From positions 248,001 through 312,000 of the forward strand of contig CAWESK010000017.1 of the NCBI GenBank assembly GCA_963811685.1: a stretch of 64,000 nucleotides of DNA, given 5' to 3'. Each line of letters begins with the position of its first letter. The first letter of the stretch is position 1. Position numbers and translations under genes: made by a program. Shown piece after piece: positions 9,056 through 17,204 of this stretch. This stretch comes from CAIWHR01 sp963811685. GTDB lineage: Bacteria > Pseudomonadota > Gammaproteobacteria > Burkholderiales > Casimicrobiaceae. The notes under the pieces are model-generated. The model did no database searches. It saw only the letters and a program-made list of their open reading frames with translations, and was not told where the DNA came from.

Positions 9056-11191
9056 ATGAACACGAGCAGGAACTCCCAACCGACCGCCGCGCACCCGCTG
9101 CGCGGCCATGTCTACCGCGACTTCGCGCGATTCGCGGCCGAGGCGTTCGCCGTGGGTCTTGTCGTGAGCCTCGCGCTGGCACTCGCCATCTTCATCGTGT
9201 CGACGCAGGCGCAGGCCGCCGACGCGGGCCCCCTTCCCGGACAGGGCACGCTGATGCTGAAAGGCGAGTCAGCGACGGCCGCGGTTGCCGCACCCCTGCT
9301 GTTTACCGACGTCGACATCGCCGTCAGCGGAATGACCGCGCGCACGACGGTGACGCAGCGCTTCGCCAATCCGACCTCAGAGTGGCAGGAAGGCGTCTAC
9401 GTGTTTCCGCTGCCGGAGAAGGCCGCCGTCGACCATCTCGAGATGAAGATCGGGCAACGGCGGATCGCGGGGCAGATCCGCGAGCGCGGCGAGGCGCGCG
9501 CCGTATACGAGCAGGCGAAGACCGAGGGACGCAAGGCAACGCTCGTCGAGCAGGAGCGCCCGAATGTCTTCACGACCAACGTGGCGCACATCGGGCCGGG
9601 CGAGGAAATCACGGTCACGATCGAATACCAGGAGACGCTGCGCTACGACACCGGCGCCTTCCGGCTGCGCTTCCCGATGGTCGTCGCGCCCCGCTACGTC
9701 CCGGGCACGTTCGCCGTCGACGGCGAGTCCGGCACCGGATGGGGAACGAATACCGACCAGGTGCCCGACGCCGAGCGCATCACGCCGCCGGTCGCGCATC
9801 CCGATGACGGATTCATCAATCCGGTGACGATCAATGTCGAGCTTCATCCCGGTTTCGCGCTGTCGAAGATCGACAGTCCCTATCACCGGATCGACGTCAG
9901 TGAATCGGCGGATCACCGGTACGCGGTCAGCCTCGCCAGCGGCCCCGTCCCCGCGAATCGTGACTTCGAGCTTCAGTGGACGCCTGACATTGCCGCCGCG
10001 CCGGCCGCGGCGCTCTTCGCCGAGCACAAGGACGGCAAGACGTACGCGCTCGCGCTGATCGTGCCGCCGCCCGCCGCTGCCGACGCGCCGCGCAGCCCGC
10101 GCGAGGCCGTATTCATCATCGACACCTCGGGATCGATGGAAGGGACCTCGATCAAGCAGGCGAAACAGGCGCTGCAGATGGCGCTCGACCGCCTCCAGCC
10201 CGGCGACCGCTTCAACGTGATCGAATTCAACTCCGTGACGCGCGCGCTGTTCGGCGCGCCGATGCCCGCCGACCCCGCGACCATCGCGCGTGCGCGTTCG
10301 TTCGTCGCGGCGCTTCGCGCGCGCGGCGGCACCGAGATGAAGCCCGCGCTCGAAGCCGCGCTGACGCAGGACGCCGCTCCGGGTTTCGTGCGCCAGGTCG
10401 TGTTCCTCACCGACGGCGCGGTCGGCAACGAAGGCGAGCTGATCGATCTCATCCGCCAGCGCGTTGCCGATCGGCGCCTGTTCACCATCGGCATCGGCTC
10501 CGCGCCCAACTCCTTCTTCCTGTCCAAGGCCGCGCAATACGGGCGCGGCACCTTCACGTTCATCGGCGACGTGCGCGAAGTGGCCGAAAAGATGGGCGCG
10601 CTTTTCACGAAGCTCGAAAGCCCGGTGCTGACCGACATCGCGATATCTTGGCCGGGGCGGGCCGAGGTATGGCCGCGCGAACCCGGCGACCTCTATGCGG
10701 GCGAGCCGGTCGTCGTCGTCGCGCAAACCGACGCGCTCGAGGGCAACGTGACGGTCAGCGGGCGCCGCGGCGGCACACCGTGGAACGCCAGCCTGCCGCT
10801 GTCCGCGAGCGCGGCCGAGCCGGGCATCGGTGTCCTGTGGGCGCGCGCGAAGATCGAAGCGCTCACCGATGCGCGCAAAGGCGGCGAATCCGAAGCCGAT
10901 ACCCGCAACGCCGTCATCGACGTCGCGCTCGCGCACCATCTCGTGAGCAAGTACACGAGCCTCGTCGCCGTCGACGTGACACCGACGGCCCCGTCCGGAA
11001 CGGCCGACCAGAAGACCGCGCTGCCGACGAACCTGCCGGAGGGCGCGTCCTTCGACGCGATCTTCGGCAGCCCGCAGACAGCGACGCCGGCGACCCTGCA
11101 TCTGCTGCTGGGCCTCGCCGCGCTGCTCTTCGCCGTCATCGCGTGGTCATCCGCGCGCCGTACGCTGCCCGTCTACGCCAAAGGACGCTGA
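9056..11191 (+). CDS. VIT and vWA domain sortase-target protein
   Basis: This 711-residue envelope protein is the dedicated target of the adjacent sortase. A hydrophobic signal sequence lies at about residues 31-55, ending TQAQAAD. Then come a VIT (inter-alpha-trypsin inhibitor) domain (about 65-190, DVDIAVSGMTARTTVTQRF) and a von Willebrand A domain with an intact MIDAS motif DTSGS at 356-360. The C-terminus has a sorting signal, SPQTATP, at 672-678, a hydrophobic helix and a basic tail. Related proteins, as I recall them, carry LPXT-type motifs here, so Ser in the first place is unusual. ATG at 9056 is chosen because AAAGGGG precedes it and the signal peptide follows; the frame is open further upstream but looks non-coding. 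The sortase gene starts two bases after the stop. Confidence 0.92.
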   Translation: MNTSRNSQPTAAHPLRGHVYRDFARFAAEAFAVGLVVSLALALAIFIVSTQAQAADAGPLPGQGTLMLKGESATAAVAAPLLFTDVDIAVSGMTARTTVTQRFANPTSEWQEGVYVFPLPEKAAVDHLEMKIGQRRIAGQIRERGEARAVYEQAKTEGRKATLVEQERPNVFTTNVAHIGPGEEITVTIEYQETLRYDTGAFRLRFPMVVAPRYVPGTFAVDGESGTGWGTNTDQVPDAERITPPVAHPDDGFINPVTINVELHPGFALSKIDSPYHRIDVSESADHRYAVSLASGPVPANRDFELQWTPDIAAAPAAALFAEHKDGKTYALALIVPPPAAADAPRSPREAVFIIDTSGSMEGTSIKQAKQALQMALDRLQPGDRFNVIEFNSVTRALFGAPMPADPATIARARSFVAALRARGGTEMKPALEAALTQDAAPGFVRQVVFLTDGAVGNEGELIDLIRQRVADRRLFTIGIGSAPNSFFLSKAAQYGRGTFTFIGDVREVAEKMGALFTKLESPVLTDIAISWPGRAEVWPREPGDLYAGEPVVVVAQTDALEGNVTVSGRRGGTPWNASLPLSASAAEPGIGVLWARAKIEALTDARKGGESEADTRNAVIDVALAHHLVSKYTSLVAVDVTPTAPSGTADQKTALPTNLPEGASFDAIFGSPQTATPATLHLLLGLAALLFAVIAWSSARRTLPVYAKGR

Positions 11192-11192
11192 C

Positions 11193-11909
11193 ATGCAACC
11201 CACCGTCGACAGGGGAGGACCGTTCGGCCCTCACCGAAACTGGATGCGCGCCGCGCCGCCGGGCATTGCGTTTCGCTTTCCGAGGACCGAGTCTTCCCCC
11301 GTCGACGGTGGCGCGCAGCGCACGCCTCGGCGCGGCCGAGCGCTGAAATGGATTGCCGCCGCATGCCTGGCGCTGGGTCTCGCGCTCACCGGCAACGCTC
11401 TCTACATCCACGCGAAGGCGCTCGTCGCGCAGGTGCTGCTCCATCGCGCCTGGGCTTCCACGCAAACGACCGGCGTGCCGGCCAAGCCCTGGCCGTGGGC
11501 GGACACGGCGACGATCGCGCGGCTCATCGCCCCGGCGCAGGGCGCGGACCTCCTCGTGCTCGCCGGCGCGAGCGGACGCACGCTGGCGTTCGGTCCCGGG
11601 CATCACGATGGCTCCGCGCTTCCCGGCGAGGCCGGCAACGCCGTCATTTCCGCGCACCGCGATACGCACTTCCGCTTCCTCCGCGACGTGGCGGTCGGCG
11701 ACACGCTGATCGTCGAGGGAGCAGCGGGCAAGCGCTTCAGTTACCGCGTACGCGCGATCGACATCGCCGATCAGCGCGACCTCCGCCTCCCGCGGCTCCC
11801 GCCGGAGCCCACGCTGACGCTCGTCACCTGCTATCCGTTCGATGCGGTCGAACCCGGCGGCCCGTTGCGCTACGTCGTCGTCGCCACCGCCGACGGCGGC
11901 TCGATCTGA
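11193..11909 (+). CDS. class GN sortase
   Basis: This is a 238-residue membrane-anchored transpeptidase that would cleave the target's C-terminal signal and attach it to an envelope acceptor. The helix at about residues 50-72 ends GNALYIHAKA. The catalytic residues are His155 (ISAHRDTHF), Cys213 (LVTCYPFD) and Arg226 (GPLRYVV). KPWPWADT and ASGRTLAFGPGH are characteristic of the Gram-negative class. The first 45 residues are not typical and are encoded by an inverted-repeat element (11200-11311). The only in-frame ATG codons are at 11193 and 11244, both before or inside it. It is coupled to the target gene (two-base gap). Confidence 0.92.
   Translation: MQPTVDRGGPFGPHRNWMRAAPPGIAFRFPRTESSPVDGGAQRTPRRGRALKWIAAACLALGLALTGNALYIHAKALVAQVLLHRAWASTQTTGVPAKPWPWADTATIARLIAPAQGADLLVLAGASGRTLAFGPGHHDGSALPGEAGNAVISAHRDTHFRFLRDVAVGDTLIVEGAAGKRFSYRVRAIDIADQRDLRLPRLPPEPTLTLVTCYPFDAVEPGGPLRYVVVATADGGSI
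11200..11311. repeat. palindromic repeat element inside the sortase 5' end
   Basis: The segment 11200-11220 and the segment 11291-11311 are reverse complements at 19 of 21 positions and share the core CCACCGTCGAC. An inner 6-bp arm pair, CGAAAC (11235-11240) and GTTTCG (11270-11275), supports one folded unit of about 112 bases. The reading frame of the sortase runs open through it. It resembles a dispersed REP-like element; copy number elsewhere cannot be judged from this window. Confidence 0.6.
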
Positions 11910-11962
11910 CCCGCTCCGCGCCGCGTTATCATGCGCCTCCCCTACCCGCGAAGGAGGCGATC

Positions 11963-12454
11963 GTGAAGCTCGAAGGATCCTGTCATTGCGGCGCGGTGAA
12001 ATTCAGCGTCGCCTCGCACACGCCTTATCCGTTCATGCGCTGCTACTGCTCGATCTGCCGCAAGACGGCGGGTGGCGGCGGCTATGCGATCAACATCATG
12101 GGTGACGCCGCCTCGCTGAAGGTGCGCGGCGCCAAGGCGGTGAGCGTCTACCGCGCGCGGATTCGCGACACGCCTGGCGCGCGCCCGACGCTGTCGACGG
12201 CACGCCGGCATTTCTGCTCCAAGTGCGGCAGCGCGCTGTGGGCGTTCGATCCGCAATGGCCCGAGTGGGTCTATCCGTTCGCCTCCGCGATCGACACGCC
12301 GCTGCCGAAACCGCCGGAAGAAGTCGAATTGATGCTGGACTTCGCGGCGCCATGGGCGGACGTTCCCTCCGGCAAGGGCCATGCGCACTTTGCGCGCTAC
12401 CCGGAGGAGAGCATTGCGGACTGGCACGCGAAGCGCGGATTGACCGTCGCGTGA
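11963..12454 (+). CDS. GFA family (Mss4-like zinc fold) protein
   Basis: This 163-residue protein has the zinc-binding pattern of the glutathione-dependent formaldehyde-activating family: GSCHCGAVKF at the N-terminus, CYCSICRKT near residue 30 and HFCSKCGSALW near residue 85. Family members bind structural and sometimes catalytic zinc, and most have no proven activity. The start is GTG at 11963, preceded by a strong AAGGAGG; no ATG fits as well. It is 53 bases after the sortase gene but is probably functionally unrelated to it. Confidence 0.88.
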   Translation: MKLEGSCHCGAVKFSVASHTPYPFMRCYCSICRKTAGGGGYAINIMGDAASLKVRGAKAVSVYRARIRDTPGARPTLSTARRHFCSKCGSALWAFDPQWPEWVYPFASAIDTPLPKPPEEVELMLDFAAPWADVPSGKGHAHFARYPEESIADWHAKRGLTVA

Positions 12455-12476
12455 GCGTTGCCGACGCGAAGCTCCT

Positions 12477-13301
12477 CTACGTGAGCGAGAGCGTCACGCC
12501 GCCAATCCCGAGCGCGCCGTAGTCGCTCGCCCACGTCTCGCCCGGCGCGACCGGCCACGCGTCGGTGATCGTCCCGGTCGTCACGATCTCGCCCGGCGAC
12601 AGGGGCTCGAACTGCGGCTGCGTGGCGAGCACGCGAACGAGATGCGCGAGCGCCAGCGTGGGACTCCCGAGCACGTTCGCCCCGACGCCCCAATCGATCA
12701 TCGTGCGGCCCTTGCGCAGCGTCAGCTTGAACGTCGACAGCGCCGCGGCCAGCGGCGCGCGGTTGCGATCGGTGATCGGGACCGGCGTGCCGACCACGAG
12801 CGCGCCATGGAGGCCGAAGGCCGCCGTGCAGTCCGCCGCCGAGAATTTCCAGTCCGGGAAATGCGATTGCACGATTTCGAACCCGGGCGCGATCCATTCG
12901 ATGCAACGCAGGATCTCGAGCGGATCGTTGGTGGACGGCACGGCGTGTCGAAGGCGGAACACGACCTCGGGCTCGATGCGCGGCTGCACGAACGGCTTCA
13001 ACGCGAGCGTCGCGTGGCCGTCCTTCGCGTAATGCGTCGAGTGCGTCCAGATGTGCGCCCACATCGGCTGATACACGTCGTAGCGCGACCAGATCGTCGT
13101 GTTGGTGAAGCCGATCTTGCGTCCCACGGTGTGCCAGCCCTGGGCAATGCGGCGGCGGTTCTCGATTTCGCGCAGGACCTCGTACGCGGCGGCGACGTCG
13201 AACGTCGGATCCTCGTCGGTGATCGGCGCGATCTGCGTCGCGCTGTCGTAGGCCCTGATCAAGCGTGTTGCGATTGCGGCGATGTCGTGTCCCGCGCTCA
13301 T
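12477..13301 (-). CDS. 2-keto-4-pentenoate hydratase family protein
   Basis: This 274-residue MhpD-like protein has GRKIGFTNTTIW near residue 65, the metal-binding PRIEPEVVFRLRHAV near 110, FEIVQSHFPDWKF (about 145-157) and the C-terminal EIVTTGTITDAWPV. These are the usual landmarks of hydratases and decarboxylases acting on 2-hydroxy-dienoates. The start ATG overlaps the stop of the upstream 71-residue membrane protein gene (ATGA), indicating translational coupling. It is not a recent duplicate of the 5301-6068 gene, because the two differ through most of their length. Confidence 0.85.
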   Translation of the reverse strand: MSAGHDIAAIATRLIRAYDSATQIAPITDEDPTFDVAAAYEVLREIENRRRIAQGWHTVGRKIGFTNTTIWSRYDVYQPMWAHIWTHSTHYAKDGHATLALKPFVQPRIEPEVVFRLRHAVPSTNDPLEILRCIEWIAPGFEIVQSHFPDWKFSAADCTAAFGLHGALVVGTPVPITDRNRAPLAAALSTFKLTLRKGRTMIDWGVGANVLGSPTLALAHLVRVLATQPQFEPLSPGEIVTTGTITDAWPVAPGETWASDYGALGIGGVTLSLT

Positions 13302-13513
13302 CGCGCGCGGCCGAACGCGCGCAGCAGCGAAGTCAACGCTGCCCATGCGCCCGTCGCGACGACCATCCCGATGATCGCCGCCACGATCGCGCCGAAGGCG
13401 CCGTCCCACCCCATCAGCGTGACGATGGACCACGCGGTGATGCCGCCGAGGCCGCCGCAGACGACGATGCCGAGGATGCTGCCGACGATGGAACCGCGCT
13501 GGGGGAGTCGCAT
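13298..13513 (-). CDS. small membrane protein, 71 residues
   Basis: This short protein begins MRLPQRGSIVGSILG and has two glycine-rich transmembrane helices (about residues 8-32 and 38-62), then a basic end (LLRAFGRAR). It resembles GlsB/YeaQ/YmgE-like small membrane proteins in size and glycine pattern, but I cannot assign a family. ATG at 13513 is chosen because the helices follow immediately; the frame is open upstream but runs across the divergent promoter region. Its stop overlaps the start of the hydratase gene. Confidence 0.65.
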   Translation of the reverse strand: MRLPQRGSIVGSILGIVVCGGLGGITAWSIVTLMGWDGAFGAIVAAIIGMVVATGAWAALTSLLRAFGRAR

Positions 13514-13640
13514 GGGAGGCGGAATACGCGGTCGCGAATTCCGATGGTACGCCAATCGTGCGCAGCCGGAGTTTTCGCTTGCCGGACGGCACTTGCGCAC
13601 AGTATAAAGCCCGGATCGATACCCGCGGGAACGAATCATC

Positions 13641-15433
13641 GTGCTGACCCTGCTCCGCCGCGTTGCCGTGCTGCTGGTCGCTGCGCTGGCCGCGCATGCC
13701 GCCGCACCGGCGGCGGCCGCCGACATGACCAAGACGCTGCACGTCGCATTTCCCATCGCGGAAAACGGCTTCGATCCGCAGGCGGTCTACGACACCTACT
13801 CGTTCGACGTGTGCCGGGCGATCTTCGAACCGCTCTACACGTACGACTACTTCGCGCGGCCGGTGCGCCTCGTGCCGAACACCGCGGAGAGCCTGCCCGT
13901 CGTGACCGACGACGGCCGCACGTACACGATCAAGGTGAAGCGCGGCATCTACTTCGCCGCCGACCCGGCGTTCAAGGGCAAGCCGCGCGAGCTCACGGCC
14001 GACGATTATGTCTACACGATCAAGCGGATCATCGATCCCAAGGTCCGCTCGTACTGGCTCTACCTGCTGGAAAAGAACCTGGTCGGGCTGGACGACGTGC
14101 TCGCCCGCGCGCGCGCCACCGGCGCGCTCGATTACGACGCGCCGATCGAAGGCCTGCAGGCGCTCGACCGCTACACGCTGCGGATACGCTTCAACCGGCC
14201 CGACTACGCATTCAAGTGGTGGCTCGCGACCGGACAATTCGGCGCGGTCGCGCGCGAGGTCGTCGACATGTACAAGGACGCGAGCAACCGGGTCATGGAG
14301 CATCCGGTCGGCACGGGTCCGTACATGCTGAAGCAGTGGACGCGCGGGCAGCGGATCGTTCTGGAGGCGAACCCGGCGTTCCGCGAAGTCCTCTACCCGA
14401 CGCCCGGCGCGGGCAGCACCGCGAACGACGCCGCAATCAGCCAAGGGACTGATCGGCAAGCGGCTGCCGATCGTGGGAACGGTCGACATCGCGGTCGTCG
14501 AGGAGGCACAGCCGCGCCTCCTCAGCTTCGACACCGGCGCTCTCGATTATCTCGAAGTCCCGGCGACCCTGGCCGAGAACGTACTCTCCGGCGACGCGCT
14601 CAAGCCGGCGCTCGCGAAGCGCGGCATCGTTCTCCACCGCGAGCTGTCGCCGTCGATCTCGTTCTTCTATTTCAATCTCGACGCACCCGCTGGTGGGCGG
14701 CTACACGCCGGAGAAGCTCGCGCTGCGCCGGGCGATCAGCATGGGCTACGATCGCAACGCGCGCATCAAGCAGATGCTGAATGGCCAGGCGATCGCCGCA
14801 TCGCAGCCGGTGCCTCCCGCGCTGTACGGACACGATCCCAAATACGTCGCGCGCTACGGTTACGACCCGTCCGCCGCCCGCGCGCTGCTCGATCGCTTCG
14901 GCTACAAGGATCGCGACGGCGACGGCTACCGCGAGCTGCCCGACGGCAAGCCGCTGACGCTGGTGATGGCGTCGACGACCGACGCGGCGGCCCGGGTCAG
15001 CGACGAGCTGTGGAAGCGCAACATGGATGCGATCGGCGTCCGCGTCACCTTTCTCAAGAACAAGTGGCCCGAGTTGAACAAGATGTCGGAAGCCGGCCAG
15101 CTGATGATGTGGGGGCTCGGCTGGATCAGCACCGTCCCGGACGGCCGCGACTACTACAGCTACTTCTACAGCCGCAACATCGGCACGTCGAACGATGCGC
15201 GGATGCGGCTGCCGGCGATGGACGCGCTGTTCGAGGAATCGCTCAAGTTGCCCGACGGCCCGCAGCGCACCGCGCTCTTCGACCGGATGAACGACCTCAT
15301 CTTCGACTACGCGCCGTGGATCCTGACCGACTACCGGTACACCAACGTCGTCGCGCAGCCGTGGCTCAAGGGCTACAAGCTCAACGATTTCATCCCGCAC
15401 CAGTGGTGGTACTACGACGTTGCGGCGCATTGA
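13641..15433 (+). CDS. oligopeptide ABC transporter substrate-binding protein (SBP family 5), two frameshifts
   Basis: This is a periplasmic solute-binding protein of the DppA/OppA type. It has a signal peptide (LLRRVAVLLVAALAAHAAA, cleavage near residue 27), the early family pattern FDPQAVYDTYSF, PVGTGPYMLKQW near residue 225, and the C-terminal domain segment LRRAISMGYDR. The frame changes near 14443 and near 14691. Removing one base at each point gives a continuous 596-residue protein, normal for the family. The start is GTG at 13641. No permease or ATPase genes are adjacent, so it is an orphan component here and its ligand is unknown. Confidence 0.85.
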
Positions 15434-15446
15434 GCGCGCCGGTGCG

Positions 15447-16209
15447 TCATCGCTTCGGGTGGATGACGGGCTTCGGCAGGGGAAGGGTTGCCGCGTCCGG
15501 CGGATCGACTGCGGGAGATCCAGCGCGCATCGCGCCGAGCAGGCTTTCGAGGCCGAGCTCGAACGTGCTTCGCCACCACTCCGGCTGGTGATAGCGCGCG
15601 GCGACGGCGAGGAGCGGGCAATTCTCCGCGATGTAGGCGTCGCTCACCGGCTCGGCGGCCGATGGACCGTTTGCGTAACCCGCCGTTTCATCCAGCGCGG
15701 CGCCGGTGATGTAGTAACCGAGCACGCGAAAATATTGCGCCGCGAGGCGTTCGTCGGCGACCGCGGCATGCACCAGGGTCAGCACCTGCTCGATCACGCC
15801 GACGCCGGTCGGTGTATTGAGCCGATGCACCGCGATCAACGGAAAGAGCTTCGGGTGCCGGTGCGCCAGGGCCCGGTAGGAGTGCGCCATCGCGCGCAGG
15901 CGCTCGATCGGGTCGGTATCGCGCGAATCGGTGATGACGCTCGCCAGCGCGGCGTCGACGAGCGCGTCTTGCAGATGCGCCTTGCTCGGAAAATAATGGT
16001 AGAGGCTCATCGGCTCGCAGCCAAGCGCCGCCCCGAGGCCGCGGAGGCTGAACGCCGCGAGGCCGTCCCGGTCGATCAGCGCGAGAGCCGCGTCGAGGAT
16101 GCGCTCGCGGGTGAGCGGCGTCCGAGTCGTCGCAGCGCCGGTCCGCGCTGCACGCGACGGAGGCCTTGGCGGAACCACGATGGACGGCAACGGCGGCTTT
16201 GCGCGGCAT
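15447..16209 (-). CDS. TetR-family repressor, probable frameshift near the start
   Basis: The TetR helix-turn-helix is clear (RERILDAALALIDRDGLAAFSLRGL, then MSLYHYFPSKAHL), followed by a TetR C-terminal ligand domain. In the main frame only TTG at 16190 or later GTG codons could start translation. An ATG at 16209 is one base out of frame; deleting one G near 16189 joins MPRKAA to the main frame and gives 253 residues. It is divergent from a sterol-desaturase-like gene, with two matching palindromes between them, so it very probably represses that gene and itself. Confidence 0.85.
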
Positions 16210-16222
16210 GGGATATTGCAAT

Positions 16223-16267
16223 CTTACGCCGTAAGGGTAAGATTGCGCAACAGGCTTACAGCGTAAG
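16223..16267. promoter_or_regulatory. double TetR operator
   Basis: CTTACGCCGTAAG (16223-16235) is a perfect palindrome around one central base. CTTACAGCGTAAG (16255-16267) is a second copy with CTTAC and GTAAG arms. The centres are 32 bp apart, about three helical turns. A longer dyad (CAATCTTAC and GTAAGATTG at 16219-16245) overlaps the first. The site lies between the divergent tetR and desaturase starts. Confidence 0.75.
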
Positions 16268-16286
16268 ATATCCCCGGAGGACCTCA

Positions 16287-17077
16287 ATGGACACCGTCGA
16301 CATCATCGGGCTATCGATTCCGGTCACCTACTTCCTGTTCCTCTTGACCGAAAAGCTCTGGCCGGCGCGCGCGTTTCCACCGCGCAAGGGCTGGCAATGG
16401 ATCGGCATCCTGTTCCTGATCATCATCTCGACGATCTCGGTCGTCGTCCCGCTGCTGATCCCGGCAGCCGTGGCTCGACGCGCACCGCTGGCTCGATGGA
16501 ACGCGTCTCGGCGTCGTCGGCGGCACCATCGTCGGCTACGTGCGTGATGGAAGGCGTGGTCTATGCGTGGCACCGCACGGCCCACAACGTCGGGTTCCTG
16601 TGGCGCGGCTTCCACCAGATCCACCACAGCCCGCAGCGCGTCGACATCGCGGGCTCGGTGTTCTTCCACCCGCTTGAGATGATCGTGTACGTGGTGCTGC
16701 AACTCTTCGTGACCGTGATCGTCCTGGGCCTCGATCCGCTCGCCGCCGCGTTGATCGGCTACCTTGTCGCCTTCAACGGCTACTTCCAGCACTGGAACGT
16801 GCGCACGCCGCAGTGGCTCGGATACTTCATTCAACGGCCGGAGTCGCACTGCGTCCACCACCGGATGGGCGTCCACTACTACAACTACGCCGATTTCCCG
16901 CCGTGGGACATGCTGTTCGGCACGTTCCGCAACCCGGCGAAGTTCATGGGCGAATGCGGATTCGATGCCGGAGCCGACCGCAAGCTCGGCGCGATGCTCG
17001 GGTTCGCCGACGTCAACGCGCCGCTGTACGGCCCCGGCAGCCTCGGCGCAAAACCGGCAGCGCCGAAGGCCGCCTAG
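16287..17077 (+). CDS. sterol desaturase / fatty acid hydroxylase family membrane protein, two frameshifts
   Basis: This is a membrane di-iron oxygenase-type protein. The N-terminal membrane segments (TYFLFLLTEKLWP, ILFLIIISTISVVVPLL) are followed by histidine clusters HRTAHN, HQIHHS and HCVHHR, which form the di-iron site in this superfamily, and by the C-terminal PWDMLFGTFRNP. Single extra bases near 16465 and near 16541 break the frame; correcting both gives 262 residues. GGAGG precedes the ATG. It is divergent from tetR behind a double operator. The substrate is unknown; relatives hydroxylate sterols, carotenoids or fatty acyl chains. Confidence 0.85.
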
Positions 17078-17204
17078 TCTCTAGCGCTCGCCGCAGTACG
17101 CGCCGCGGCGCTGCATCCGTCGCGTCATTGATCGCAGTCAAGCCTTGCCGTGCGAAGAATCCGGTTTCGCAGGATAATTGACGTCCTTTCTGCGGAGGTC
17201 GGTC

